A DNA stretch of 64,000 nt from Bariatricus massiliensis (GTDB lineage Bacteria > Bacillota > Clostridia > Lachnospirales > Lachnospiraceae): NCBI RefSeq assembly GCF_900086725.1, contig NZ_LT574838.1:1251617-1315616 (forward strand), given 5' to 3'. The notes under the pieces are model-generated. The model was not told the origin of the DNA and did not search any database. It saw only the letters and a list, made by a program, of their open reading frames with translations. Positions 1 to 8,853 of the stretch are shown in pieces; the stretch's first letter is position 1; each line of letters begins with the position of its first letter. Position numbers and translations under genes: made by a program.

Positions 1-28
1 TCGCACGTGCCACTGTCTCCCAATATCA

Positions 29-1222
29 TTATAAAGGCAAATCCTTCTTCTGAAAACGGATTGCCCCGGCAACATAGCAAATAACCGCGATTGCCGCAAG
101 TATGCCCAGTTTCCATATAAACGCAGTATTCAGCGAATCTGTACCCACCGTACTGATAGATTCAATATCGTACAGCCCAATCAGCGTAAGTCTATTAAAG
201 ATTCCCAGTGCCTCGACACCCATACCGGAGTCTACCATATTCTTCGAGCCAAACATTCCCATCAAGGAGGCTATAAAGAACCATACCGAAAGCCCGCCCC
301 CAAATGCCATCGCCTTCTTGCTCTGATTAAATATACAATTTCCCAAATAACAAATACCGGCTATCGCCTCCAATAAAATATACATTCCCACATACAATAC
401 GATAATTTCTAACACATCGGCCTCTCCAAAGATTACAAAGGTGGAGATAATTCTTGCGGCACAGGTCACGGTCAGAATTAAAAATGGAGCGATGAGCAGA
501 AACGCCGCCTGTGTGATGACCACCGCAGAACGCCTTGTCGGAGTAGAAAGCACATACGCCATGGAGCCTTGGTCCACTTGATCCACCAGCAGCGAATTGG
601 ACGCAAACACAATGAACAGAAGCATTGGCAGAATCGCCATCACCGTAAAATGCATTTGGTCCAGCATAGATGTCATATCCATCTCACTCATATTTTCAAC
701 AAGGTCAGCCGGAACTCCCATCACTTCAAACATCGTATTCATCATATCCTCTATATCCAGCTCCTCGCCGCTAAAGCAGCCTTTTACCTGCCCAAGCGCA
801 TAGGTATATTCGAATTGATGCACGTAAGTATCCAAAGAAATATCCGATTGCTTCAACTCTGCCGCCGCCTGCTCAAGCCCTTCTACACTCAACTCCATAT
901 CCGCCTGCTGGTTCATCAATTCGAAAGCCGCTTCATATTGGGATTTGTCAGAAGCCTTCTCGAAATCATCATAGGACAATGCAGTCTGGGCCATGTCATT
1001 ATAAGAAGCCATTACATACAGATATGAATAAAACTCCTGCTGTGCATCGGTCACATCTGCACTTGACTTGTCGGCGCCTATCATACTCTTGGCAAAATTA
1101 GTGACGACACACATCAAAATCATAATGACAAGTATAGCCACTACCAAGACATAATTTGATTTCACATTCTGCTTCATCAAAGTTCCCGAAAAAAACCTCG
1201 TTTCCTTCTTAACATTTCCCAT
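29..1222 (-). CDS. ABC-2 type exporter permease
   Basis: Membrane subunit of a putative ABC exporter, 397 residues. There is one hydrophobic segment near residues 25-45, then a long acidic, Met-rich loop of about 150 residues that should lie outside the cell, then about five further hydrophobic segments from residue 195 to the end; this is the ABC-2 layout. The ATG has a GGAG about 9 nt upstream and starts 14 bp inside the end of the preceding ATPase gene, so the two are probably translationally coupled. It is the last gene of a three-gene operon with two ATPases, divergent from a tetR gene. Cargo cannot be told from sequence; exporters with such regulators often handle lipids, antibiotics or peptides. 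Confidence 0.8.
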   Translation of the reverse strand: MGNVKKETRFFSGTLMKQNVKSNYVLVVAILVIMILMCVVTNFAKSMIGADKSSADVTDAQQEFYSYLYVMASYNDMAQTALSYDDFEKASDKSQYEAAFELMNQQADMELSVEGLEQAAAELKQSDISLDTYVHQFEYTYALGQVKGCFSGEELDIEDMMNTMFEVMGVPADLVENMSEMDMTSMLDQMHFTVMAILPMLLFIVFASNSLLVDQVDQGSMAYVLSTPTRRSAVVITQAAFLLIAPFLILTVTCAARIISTFVIFGEADVLEIIVLYVGMYILLEAIAGICYLGNCIFNQSKKAMAFGGGLSVWFFIASLMGMFGSKNMVDSGMGVEALGIFNRLTLIGLYDIESISTVGTDSLNTAFIWKLGILAAIAVICYVAGAIRFQKKDLPL

Positions 1223-2126
1223 TTTTATTGGCTCCTTTCTGATAAACCTGCATAAAATACTGTTCTAAGCTCAAATGTTCTTCCCGCAGAGAAGACACCT
1301 GATAATCTTTTAATATATGGAATAAGTGGCTTGTTTCTTCGACAGGCATTTCAACGGTACAGCAAAGCTGCGCCTCTTTTTTCCCTATCACAAACCTAAA
1401 TGCCTCGGTGAATCTGGCAAGTTCCTCCTTAGAAGAGAAATAAATACGGAATGTTTTTGTCTTCCAATGCCGGAGCTGCCAAAGCTCCAGAGTGTCCACA
1501 ATATGACCGTCTTTAATCATCGCTACACGGTCACACACTTCTTCTATCTCTTCAAAGATATGGCTGGACATAAAAATAGTACGCCCCTTTTCCTTCTCCT
1601 CTCTTACCAGATTCAAAAAGGCGTCCCGCATGAGCGGATCCAGTCCGGTTGTGGGTTCATCCATCACAAGAATTTCTTTGTCCGCCATCAGCGCTGCCAC
1701 GATAGCCGTTTTCTGCTTCATCCCCTTTGACATGCGTTTCAAATTGGCAGTCGGATCAAGTTGAAGCAGCTCAATGACATGATTCATGTAGGAGAAATCA
1801 GTTACACCCTGATATTCTGCCTGCAGCTTCAGGAAATCTGTACCGGAAGCCAGCGAAGGAAATGCGATTTCTCCCGGAATGTAGCTGACATACTGCATAA
1901 TCTTTGTGGCATTCTTCCATGAGTCGTATCCCAGCACGGACGACTGTCCCTTATCCGGCCGTACAAATCCCATTATCTGCCGAATCGTCGTCGTCTTCCC
2001 GGAGCCATTAGTGCCCACATACCCGAACACTTCTCCACGGTGGACATCTAAATCCACATCAAAAATCCCCCGCCCTTTTCCATAATCCTTCGTTAGCTGA
2101 TTTATCTTAATGACCGTATCCGTCAT
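1209..2126 (-). CDS. ABC exporter ATP-binding protein (second of a tandem pair)
   Basis: Nucleotide-binding subunit, 305 residues. Visible motifs are Walker A GTNGSGKTT (about residue 40), signature MSKGMKQK, Walker B LVMDEPTTGLD and H-loop SSHIFEE, followed by a C-terminal extension of about 90 residues. It resembles the ATPase encoded just upstream but is clearly a different sequence; its start overlaps the end of that gene by 4 bp (2123-2126). One permease with two ATPases suggests an ATPase heterodimer. The Walker A, signature and Walker B motifs all look intact, so neither ATPase is obviously dead. Confidence 0.85.
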   Translation of the reverse strand: MTDTVIKINQLTKDYGKGRGIFDVDLDVHRGEVFGYVGTNGSGKTTTIRQIMGFVRPDKGQSSVLGYDSWKNATKIMQYVSYIPGEIAFPSLASGTDFLKLQAEYQGVTDFSYMNHVIELLQLDPTANLKRMSKGMKQKTAIVAALMADKEILVMDEPTTGLDPLMRDAFLNLVREEKEKGRTIFMSSHIFEEIEEVCDRVAMIKDGHIVDTLELWQLRHWKTKTFRIYFSSKEELARFTEAFRFVIGKKEAQLCCTVEMPVEETSHLFHILKDYQVSSLREEHLSLEQYFMQVYQKGANKNGKC

Positions 2127-3037
2127 CTTTTCACCCCCTCAAACACTTTGTCTTCCTTATAGAACTGCATGAAATAACTCTCCAGTGTAAAAGAAAATTC
2201 ATGAAAATCGATAACGTTGAGGCTGGTAATATCAGAAATAAATTGATTAATCTGGCTGTCATCCACATGGACGCGCGCACGGTTCTTTTTCGGGTTCTTG
2301 GATGCGAACTGATAAGGAAGAGACACGAATTTATAATATGACTCTTCATCACCGAACGTAACCCGGTAAATCCGATTGCTGTGCTCCTTCAAATCTTTTG
2401 CGATAAATTCCGATACCACCCGCCCGTCCTTAATAATCGCAATCCGGTCGCAGGTGGCGTCTACTTCATGAAAAATATGGGAAGACAAGAAAATTGTCTT
2501 TCCCCGTTCCTTTTCCGAGACGATATAGTCGATAAATGTTTGCTGCATAATCGGATCCAGACCGGATGTAGGCTCATCCAAAATCAAAATATCGGGGTCG
2601 TGCATAAAAGCGGTGACAACAGCAAGCTTCCGCTTTACGCCCAGACTCATTTCCTTCGTATGGATATTCGGGTCAAGTTCGAACCGCTCCAGCAGCATCT
2701 TACAATACGCATCGTTTCGAATCCCCCGCATCCTCTCCATCATTTTCAAAAACTGTGTACCTGTAATATCTGACGGAAGCGCGATTTCTCCCGGTAAATA
2801 TCCTATACTGTTCTGCAGGCTTGCCGCAAAACGCCAACTGTCTTTCCCTAATATACTGGTTTTCCCCTTCTGCGGCTTCGAAAATCCCATCAGATGGCGG
2901 ATTGTCGTCGTTTTCCCCGCGCCGTTAGGCCCGAGAAAACCGTAACATTCGCCTTTATTCACGGAAATAGACACATCAAAAACACCTCTTCCATGTCCAT
3001 AATCCTTAGTAAGATGCTCTACATCAATAATCGGCAA
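2123..3037 (-). CDS. ABC exporter ATP-binding protein (first of a tandem pair)
   Basis: Nucleotide-binding subunit, 304 residues, with Walker A GPNGAGKTT, signature MSLGVKRK, Walker B LILDEPTSGLD and H-loop SSHIFHE. The start is TTG at 3035-3037, chosen because a strong AAGGAGG lies just upstream and no in-frame ATG fits. It is the first gene of the exporter operon; the promoter and a palindromic operator lie between it and the divergent tetR gene. The function as an exporter motor follows from the family and the ABC-2 permease at the end of the operon; the transported compound is unknown. Confidence 0.85.
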   Translation of the reverse strand: MPIIDVEHLTKDYGHGRGVFDVSISVNKGECYGFLGPNGAGKTTTIRHLMGFSKPQKGKTSILGKDSWRFAASLQNSIGYLPGEIALPSDITGTQFLKMMERMRGIRNDAYCKMLLERFELDPNIHTKEMSLGVKRKLAVVTAFMHDPDILILDEPTSGLDPIMQQTFIDYIVSEKERGKTIFLSSHIFHEVDATCDRIAIIKDGRVVSEFIAKDLKEHSNRIYRVTFGDEESYYKFVSLPYQFASKNPKKNRARVHVDDSQINQFISDITSLNVIDFHEFSFTLESYFMQFYKEDKVFEGVKR

Positions 3038-3068
3038 ATAAATCCCTCCTTACTTATACTTGCAAAAT

Positions 3069-3083
3069 CCAACAACCTGTTGT
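3069..3083. promoter_or_regulatory. Candidate TetR operator between the exporter operon and tetR
   Basis: Inverted repeat CAACA-ACC-TGTTG (3070-3082), with looser symmetry extending to about 3060-3090. It sits just downstream of the exporter promoter -10 box, the usual place for a repressor site, and lies between divergent genes, so the neighbouring TetR protein is the likely ligand. Confidence 0.5.
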
Positions 3084-3089
3084 ATTGTA

Positions 3090-3118
3090 AGTATATATGA
3101 GGCGTTTTGAATTATCAA
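3090..3118 (-). promoter_or_regulatory. Sigma-A-type promoter of the ABC exporter operon
   Basis: On the minus strand TTGATA (3113-3118) and TATACT (3090-3095) are separated by exactly 17 bp, and the predicted start of transcription falls next to a palindrome at 3070-3082. Confidence 0.7.
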
Positions 3119-3157
3119 CCAACAATAATAGTGACTTTGTCGGATTACGGGGGGACT

Positions 3158-3739
3158 ATGAAAAAATCAGAAATTACGACCAAAACAAGAGACAAGCTCA
3201 TTGATTCCTTTTGGACAATCTATTGCGAAAAAGGAATCCACAAGACGACCGTGGGGGCCGTCACAAAATCAGCCGGTTATAACCGCGGGACTTTTTATGA
3301 GTATTTTACCGATATATATGATTTGCTTGAGAAGCTGGAAGAAAAATTACTTGAGGACTTGAAAGTACAGATAGCCCAGCAGTTCAAATCGGGATTGCCC
3401 AAAAGTTTCGCTGATTTTTCAAACACATTTTCCTATGTATTCTCACTGTATGGGGATAAGCTCTATGTTCTGTTAAGCGCGCAGGGCGACCCGCATTTTG
3501 CCGCAAAACTCCAAAAAGAACTGCGCCCCACGCTGCTTTCCATTACTGGGCTATCGAAGGATGACCCCTATTTAGATTATTTGACTGCCTTTGGGTTCTC
3601 GGCTATGTTAGGTTTGGTAGGACATTGGTATGAAAATAAAAAAGAAATGAGCATAGAAGAGCTATTCCGGCTGTTGCAGACTTTAGTCGCGACTGGTATT
3701 TTAGGCTACACGGGAAAAAAACCTTTCGAAGAGAAATGA
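3158..3739 (+). CDS. TetR-family transcriptional regulator
   Basis: 193 residues from the ATG at 3158, chosen over an upstream TTG at 3107 because a GGGGGG purine run lies directly before it. The N-terminal helix-turn-helix is clear (THKTTVGAVTKSAGYNRGTF-like region about residues 25-50, then YFTDIYDLL). The C-terminal ligand domain is unlike any family I can name. It is divergent from the three-gene ABC exporter operon with a palindrome in the shared region, so it probably represses that exporter and responds to its cargo. Confidence 0.85.
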   Translation: MKKSEITTKTRDKLIDSFWTIYCEKGIHKTTVGAVTKSAGYNRGTFYEYFTDIYDLLEKLEEKLLEDLKVQIAQQFKSGLPKSFADFSNTFSYVFSLYGDKLYVLLSAQGDPHFAAKLQKELRPTLLSITGLSKDDPYLDYLTAFGFSAMLGLVGHWYENKKEMSIEELFRLLQTLVATGILGYTGKKPFEEK

Positions 3740-3764
3740 ACCACTGGTGATACTGGCAAAACTG

Positions 3765-3795
3765 AAAAAAGGCAGGTGGAATTCCTGCCTTCTTT
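3765..3795. terminator. Bidirectional intrinsic terminator
   Basis: Hairpin GGCAGG-tggaatt-CCTGCC (3771-3789) is flanked by TTCTTTC on the plus side and by a run of six T on the minus side. It ends tetR from the left and the peptide-transport/amidohydrolase operon from the right. Confidence 0.75.
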
Positions 3796-3798
3796 CGT

Positions 3799-4950
3799 CT
3801 AGGATTTCTCATAAACAATCTTTCCGTCAATGATTGTACACTGAACCTCAGCGTCCGTATCCAATCCTAATTTTCCTTTTACCAGAATGATATCTGCGTC
3901 TTTCCCTATCTCAAGGCTTCCGATTCTCTCCTCCGCACCAATAATTCTGGCCGGATTGATGGTCACCATGCGCATAGCCCGTTTTTGGGAAAGACCTTCC
4001 CGGACGGCCTCTCCGATGTGGTGGTAAAGGGATTCCTCGCTCAATATAGGAGAATCCGTGATAATCGCCACATTGACACCTCTATCATCCAAAAGTTTGA
4101 CTGCCTCTACATCTATTTTTCTCCGTTCCCCCGGACAGCGGTATGTGGCAATGGGTCCGTAACATACGTCACAGCCGCTCTCCACGATTTCATCCAGATA
4201 ATCCGTCGCTCCCCACGCATGTTCCAGTGAAAAATGAACGCCGAATGCCGTAGCCACTTCAATAGCCGTCAACATATCATACTGCGTACAGTGAATTTTG
4301 CAGGGAATCTCTCCTTTTAATGCCGGTATGATTCCTTCCATATCTGCATCATATGCCGGATTTTTTCCGCTTTCCTTGTCCTCCAGATACTGCTTAGCTT
4401 TCCGGAATGTCTCCCAGAGAACTTGCGCCACGCCCATTCTTGTCATTGGCAGCCTTTTCATATCACCATATGTATTTTTCGGGTTGCCCCCCAGCGCAAT
4501 TTTCACTGCACAAGGAGCCTTCAGCGTCATATCAAAAATATTGTCGCCATAAGTTTTTGCCGCGAATGCCTGCCCGCAAAAAACATTTCCACTTCCCGGC
4601 GTAATCAGGAGTGTGGTAATACCGTTTCGGTAACATACTTCAAATTCTCTGGCCTTCGGGTTCACTCCGTATCTGGCATCCACTCCCGCCGTCACAGGGT
4701 CTGTCATTTCATTGGCGTCATCTACCGAAGCGCTGGCGTTAAAGTCAAACAGCCCGATATGAGTATGTGCGTCAACAAGCCCTGGCATAACATAATAACT
4801 CGATGCATCTATAATCTTTGCCCCGTCATCATCAAGGGAATCCGCTATCGCTTTAATCTTACCGTCCTCGATAAGGATATCCCCTTTCCGATAGTCTTCG
4901 TCTTCGGCCATCGTACACAGTATTCCATTCTTAATCAAGATACGCTCCAT
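3799..4950 (-). CDS. Metal-dependent amidohydrolase (imidazolonepropionase/prolidase-like)
   Basis: Amidohydrolase-superfamily enzyme of 383 residues with a complete set of likely metal ligands: H62-x-H64 (VDAHTHIG), H220 (KIHCTQ), H244 (LEHAWG) and D299 (ITDSP). The family hydrolyses amide or cyclic amide bonds in small cytoplasmic substrates. It is the last gene of the importer operon that begins with a GntR regulator, and its ATG overlaps the stop of a paralogue by one base (TAATG), so the two are made together. The peptide importer next door points to a dipeptide, blocked amino acid or ring-containing substrate; the exact one is not visible. Confidence 0.8.
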   Translation of the reverse strand: MERILIKNGILCTMAEDEDYRKGDILIEDGKIKAIADSLDDDGAKIIDASSYYVMPGLVDAHTHIGLFDFNASASVDDANEMTDPVTAGVDARYGVNPKAREFEVCYRNGITTLLITPGSGNVFCGQAFAAKTYGDNIFDMTLKAPCAVKIALGGNPKNTYGDMKRLPMTRMGVAQVLWETFRKAKQYLEDKESGKNPAYDADMEGIIPALKGEIPCKIHCTQYDMLTAIEVATAFGVHFSLEHAWGATDYLDEIVESGCDVCYGPIATYRCPGERRKIDVEAVKLLDDRGVNVAIITDSPILSEESLYHHIGEAVREGLSQKRAMRMVTINPARIIGAEERIGSLEIGKDADIILVKGKLGLDTDAEVQCTIIDGKIVYEKS

Positions 4951-6065
4951 CAGAAAATCACCTCCCCATTTATGATGCTGTGGCGCACCCGCGCCGCATA
5001 TGAAGTGACAGGATGTGCCGTAAATACAGAGATGTCCGCATCCTTCCCTTCCTCCAATGTCCCAAGCCTATCATCGACTCCAAGCATTTTTGCCGGATTC
5101 GCAGTCATCATCTTGACAATCTCCTCCGCCGGAACTCCGGCACGGTAGACCTCAATCGCATTCCACAAGAATACCTCACGCCCTTCCGAACTTCCTCCGT
5201 TTGTGTTTGAAAAGGCGATTAGGTTTCCGTTGTCCACCAATTCCCGTATACGAGAAATATCCATCCTATTCTTGGCAATCTGAGACATATTATTGATATT
5301 GCCCAGAATCAAACCTGCTTTGCTCCTCTTCATCTCCTCGATACAGTCAGAGAAACAAAAGGCCTCCGTAAGGCACATCTGTATCTTCTCCTCCGCAAAC
5401 ATATGAAGAATCCCGTCAATTTCTCCTTTTGTATTTGCAGCGACAAAGACCGGCATTTTCTTTTCCTCAAAAACATCACAGATTACCTGCTGTGCCGTAC
5501 TTCTTTCTTCTGGCCCAGTCGTCTTTGCCCCACGGATTGCTTCTTTCATGAGATAGAAAATCCCCATTCTTGTCTTGGGAATCTGCTTCCGCTCCCCATA
5601 TGTCCTCTTCACATCTTCTGTGACACTACACTTTAAGGCGGCGCCGTCCTTTACCGTCCGTTCACTCATCTTAGCAGGAGCCGTTTTATAGACCGCAATC
5701 TGCCCACCCATGACATTGGTATTTCCCGGGGTGAGCCCGACGGCAGTGATTCCACTTTTATAGAATTCTTGGGCATTCACCTCGTCAGGATCGATGCTGT
5801 ACCGGATATTCATCTCCGGTGTAATTGGATTGGTAGCTTCGTTATGATCCATATATCTGCCCGGAATACCCATGGCGCCGATAACGGAATGGGGATCAAT
5901 AAATCCAGGGAATACATGACATCCCGTCACATTGATTACCTCGGCTCCTTCTTCGCTTAGCTGTTCGCCAATCTTTTTAATCTTCCCTCCCTCTGTCAGA
6001 ATGTCCATCTGCTTCGGGATACTTCCGTCACCGGCATGAAGGATGCCGTTTTTTATTAAATACAT
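4950..6065 (-). CDS. Amidohydrolase-family protein lacking metal ligands (probable pseudoenzyme)
   Basis: 371 residues, full length and colinear with the amidohydrolase encoded just downstream (shared blocks around 'NPITPEMN', 'GITAVGLTPGN', 'ANPAKMLGVDDRLGTLEEGK'). The catalytic positions have changed: HxH is H59-S-V61, the strand-5 His is A209, the strand-6 His is E234, and the strand-8 Asp is T288 or N289. With four of five ligands gone a normal metal-dependent hydrolysis looks impossible. The frame is open and spacing to neighbours is tight, so it is not a decayed gene. It may be a structural or regulatory partner of the active paralogue, or a binding protein. The family assignment is firm; the role is inference. 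Confidence 0.75.
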   Translation of the reverse strand: MYLIKNGILHAGDGSIPKQMDILTEGGKIKKIGEQLSEEGAEVINVTGCHVFPGFIDPHSVIGAMGIPGRYMDHNEATNPITPEMNIRYSIDPDEVNAQEFYKSGITAVGLTPGNTNVMGGQIAVYKTAPAKMSERTVKDGAALKCSVTEDVKRTYGERKQIPKTRMGIFYLMKEAIRGAKTTGPEERSTAQQVICDVFEEKKMPVFVAANTKGEIDGILHMFAEEKIQMCLTEAFCFSDCIEEMKRSKAGLILGNINNMSQIAKNRMDISRIRELVDNGNLIAFSNTNGGSSEGREVFLWNAIEVYRAGVPAEEIVKMMTANPAKMLGVDDRLGTLEEGKDADISVFTAHPVTSYAARVRHSIINGEVIF

Positions 6066-6085
6066 TTTTCCCCTCCATATACAAA

Positions 6086-6104
6086 GGCAATCTTTACGAT
6101 TGCC
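6086..6104 (-). promoter_or_regulatory. Intercistronic hairpin after the binding-protein gene
   Basis: Stem GGCAATC-gtaaa-GATTGCC in the 56-nt gap between the binding-protein gene and the first amidohydrolase gene. There is no strong T run, so it may act as an mRNA-stabilising or partial-termination element that favours the binding protein. Confidence 0.4.
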
Positions 6105-6121
6105 TTCGTTTTTACTGCTGT

Positions 6122-7819
6122 TTACTTGTCGACAGACACGTTTGACCAGTCTGTGTTGCCATTTGTTGAGATATAGTAGCCATTCACATACTTTTTGATG
6201 AAGCTTGAAGATTTCAACTGATATACCGGTGAGAGCACAGCATTCTTAACAAGCAGCTCTTCTGCCTGAAGATAAATGTCTGCCAGCTTCTGCTGATCCG
6301 TTTCCATCTTAGCCTGATTCAAAAGCTCTGTGAATTTCTTTCCGTCGTCATTCTTCCATCCAGTCTTATTTGCATTAAAATATCCCTGCTCCGGTTCAAA
6401 AATAGACATGAGTCCGCTCGGCTCGTTATAGTATGGTCCCCAGCCTGACTGTGCGATTTCATAGTCTCCTTCTTCAATCTTATCCCACATGATATTCCAC
6501 TCCATCATGTCTATCTGGATATTAATGCCAAGAGTCTCCTCCCATGACTGCTTCATGTACTCTCCGATTTTCTTAGAAAGCTCATCCGTTCCACGGGTCG
6601 CATAACGCAGAGTTACTTTTGACGTATCCGTATCTTTACCGAGCTCTGCCAAGCCTTCTTCAAAAAGTTTCTTCGGATCTGGATTTTCATCCTTGAGTGT
6701 CTTGACAAATTGATTCTTTCCGTCGACCAATTCCACGTATGTCTTGTCGCCTACCATGGTTGTATCTGGAATCATGGCCTCGTTTACAACGGCATTGCCG
6801 TTAAAAATAGTTTCCACAAAATTCTCACGATCAAAACCAATTGTTAATGCCTGACGGATTTTTGTATTCTGCAGATATTCATTTCCTAAATTGAACATAT
6901 AGAATTCTGTGTTACTTGCCGGAACTGAAAATGTTTCAGAGTCTCCTGCCGCCTCAATCTGTTTTGCCCAGTTGTCGTCCTGCGTCCCGGTAAGGTCTAA
7001 TTCGCCATTCAAGTATGCCTGAACTGCAGTTGCATTATCCTGAATAACCTTATAGTTAATTTTATCTAATTTAGTATTTTCAGCATTCCAGAAATTTTCG
7101 TTCTTCTTCAGAACCATCTCCGTATTCTGGTTCCAGCTCTCTACTACAAACGGACCACTGTAAAGTGTCTTTTCCGGACTGACTCCATAATCCTTTCCCC
7201 ATTCTTCGTACTTATCCTGACGTACCGGATACAAGCTGCATATAAGTTCTGGGAAATAAGCCGCCGGGTGAATAATTTTAATTTCTAATGTAGAATCGTC
7301 TATTGCCTTCACGCCGATTGCCTGCGGATCTCCTCCGTTATAAAGCGCTTCCGTGAACCCTTCAATCATTCCGTCATACAGCCATGCATTGGTAGCCGCC
7401 ACTGCAGGATCCGCCATCAGTTTCAGCGTATACTCAAAATCTTTAGCCGTTAACGGTACTCCGTCATTCCATTTGGCTTCCTTGCGAATCTTAAAGGTAT
7501 AAGTCATTCCGTCTTCACTTACCTCAAAACTCTCTGCGCTCGCAGGCCCAACTTCATTGGTATTGTTCTCTGCCGTCCGGTTTCTGAGAAGCGGTTCCTG
7601 CACCATGCCATGCGCGGCATTATCCGGCGCCGTCGTATTTAATATGGGATTCAGGCCTACTACAACAGAGTTGTATGAATAGTTAAGTACCTGTTCGCCT
7701 CCCTTTCCACTTTTACCGCCCTCTGACTTTCCACTGTCCTTTCCTCCGCAAGCCGTAAGTGAACCCGTCACCATAACAGCCGCCATCAACACTGCAAGAA
7801 TTCTTGTTCTTCCTTTCAT
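6122..7819 (-). CDS. Peptide ABC transporter substrate-binding lipoprotein
   Basis: Extracellular solute-binding protein of the DppA/OppA family (SBP family 5), 565 residues. The N-terminus is a lipoprotein signal: KGR, a hydrophobic stretch, then lipobox LTAC with the lipid-bearing Cys at residue 24, followed by a Gly/Ser/Lys linker. Blocks typical of the family are visible (WNDGVPLTAKDFEYT near residue 115, IRQALTIGFDRENF near 330). It captures di- or oligopeptides and passes them to the permeases encoded upstream. It lies between the ATPases and the amidohydrolases in one operon. Confidence 0.9.
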   Translation of the reverse strand: MKGRTRILAVLMAAVMVTGSLTACGGKDSGKSEGGKSGKGGEQVLNYSYNSVVVGLNPILNTTAPDNAAHGMVQEPLLRNRTAENNTNEVGPASAESFEVSEDGMTYTFKIRKEAKWNDGVPLTAKDFEYTLKLMADPAVAATNAWLYDGMIEGFTEALYNGGDPQAIGVKAIDDSTLEIKIIHPAAYFPELICSLYPVRQDKYEEWGKDYGVSPEKTLYSGPFVVESWNQNTEMVLKKNENFWNAENTKLDKINYKVIQDNATAVQAYLNGELDLTGTQDDNWAKQIEAAGDSETFSVPASNTEFYMFNLGNEYLQNTKIRQALTIGFDRENFVETIFNGNAVVNEAMIPDTTMVGDKTYVELVDGKNQFVKTLKDENPDPKKLFEEGLAELGKDTDTSKVTLRYATRGTDELSKKIGEYMKQSWEETLGINIQIDMMEWNIMWDKIEEGDYEIAQSGWGPYYNEPSGLMSIFEPEQGYFNANKTGWKNDDGKKFTELLNQAKMETDQQKLADIYLQAEELLVKNAVLSPVYQLKSSSFIKKYVNGYYISTNGNTDWSNVSVDK

Positions 7820-7877
7820 ATGCGTCCTCCTTCTTCTATATTAACGGTTCCCTACCGCCAATATGCTCTGTCGTCTC

Positions 7878-8852
7878 TTACTCTCCAATTTCCTCAACCC
7901 GATGACACGCCACAAAATGTTCCGGTTCAACCTCCCGAAGTCCGGGTGTTTCATGTGTACATGCCTCTGTGGCATATTTGCATCTCGCCGCAAACCGGCA
8001 GCCCGGTTTTGGATTGATGGGGCTTGGTATCTCGCCCTCCAGCGGAATTCTCCTTTTCTGCTTCTCTTCCTTAGGATCCGGTATAGGAATCGAAGACATC
8101 AACGCCTTCGTGTACGGGTGAAGTGGTCTGTCATACAGCACATCACTGGTCGCGAATTCTACCATATTTCCCAGATACATAACTCCTACACGGTCTGAAA
8201 TATGCTTCACCATGGATAAATCATGGGCAATAAAGAGATAAGTCAGATTCTTCTTCTCCTGAAGTTCAATCAATAGATTGACCACCTGCGCTTGGATGGA
8301 AACATCCAGCGCGGAGATTGGTTCATCACACACGATGAACTCCGGCTCTATCGCCAGCGCCCGTGCGATTCCGATACGCTGCCGCTGCCCGCCTGAAAAT
8401 TCATGGGGAAATCTCAAAGAATGCTCTTTATTAAGACCGACCAAATCAAGAAGCTCCAGTATTTTTTCCTTCCGCTCCTCCCCCTTATATAATCCGTGAA
8501 TATCAATCCCTTCCCCGATGATATCCGCCACCGTCATACGTGGATTCAGGGAAGAGTACGGATCCTGAAAGATAATTTGCGCCCGTCTTGTAAATTCTTT
8601 CTTCTCCTTCTTATTCAGCCCATGGATATCAACACCGTCAAAAAACACTTGGCCTCCGGTGGCCGGATAGAGACCCATGACTGTCTTCCCGCATGTAGTT
8701 TTGCCGCATCCCGACTCACCTACAAGTCCCAGTGTCTCGCCTTTATAAATCTTAAAATTTACCCCGTCTACCGCTTTGAGTATTTGTTTTTTACCCACTT
8801 TGAAATACTTTTTCAAATCTCTTACTTCAATCAACGTCTGTTTTTCAGCCAT
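7878..8852 (-). CDS. Peptide ABC importer ATPase (DppF/OppF type)
   Basis: 324 residues with Walker A GESGCGKTT, signature FSGGQRQRIGIARAL, Walker B FIVCDEPISALD and the family's C-terminal tail (INPKPGCRFAARCKYATEAC) that carries a conserved Cys cluster. It follows the DppD-type gene by one base, in the standard order permease-permease-ATPase-ATPase-binding protein. It powers peptide uptake as a heterodimer with the partner ATPase. Confidence 0.9.
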   Translation of the reverse strand: MAEKQTLIEVRDLKKYFKVGKKQILKAVDGVNFKIYKGETLGLVGESGCGKTTCGKTVMGLYPATGGQVFFDGVDIHGLNKKEKKEFTRRAQIIFQDPYSSLNPRMTVADIIGEGIDIHGLYKGEERKEKILELLDLVGLNKEHSLRFPHEFSGGQRQRIGIARALAIEPEFIVCDEPISALDVSIQAQVVNLLIELQEKKNLTYLFIAHDLSMVKHISDRVGVMYLGNMVEFATSDVLYDRPLHPYTKALMSSIPIPDPKEEKQKRRIPLEGEIPSPINPKPGCRFAARCKYATEACTHETPGLREVEPEHFVACHRVEEIGE

Positions 8853-8853
8853 C

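Noticed and set aside
4950..6065. Amidohydrolase damaged by frameshift
   Set aside because: The frame is open and colinear with the paralogue throughout; the missing ligands are substitutions.
7863..8198. Plus-strand ORFs within the peptide importer genes
   Set aside because: They oppose highly conserved ATPase genes and have no family features or ribosome sites; these and similar opposite-strand frames in the window are shadows.
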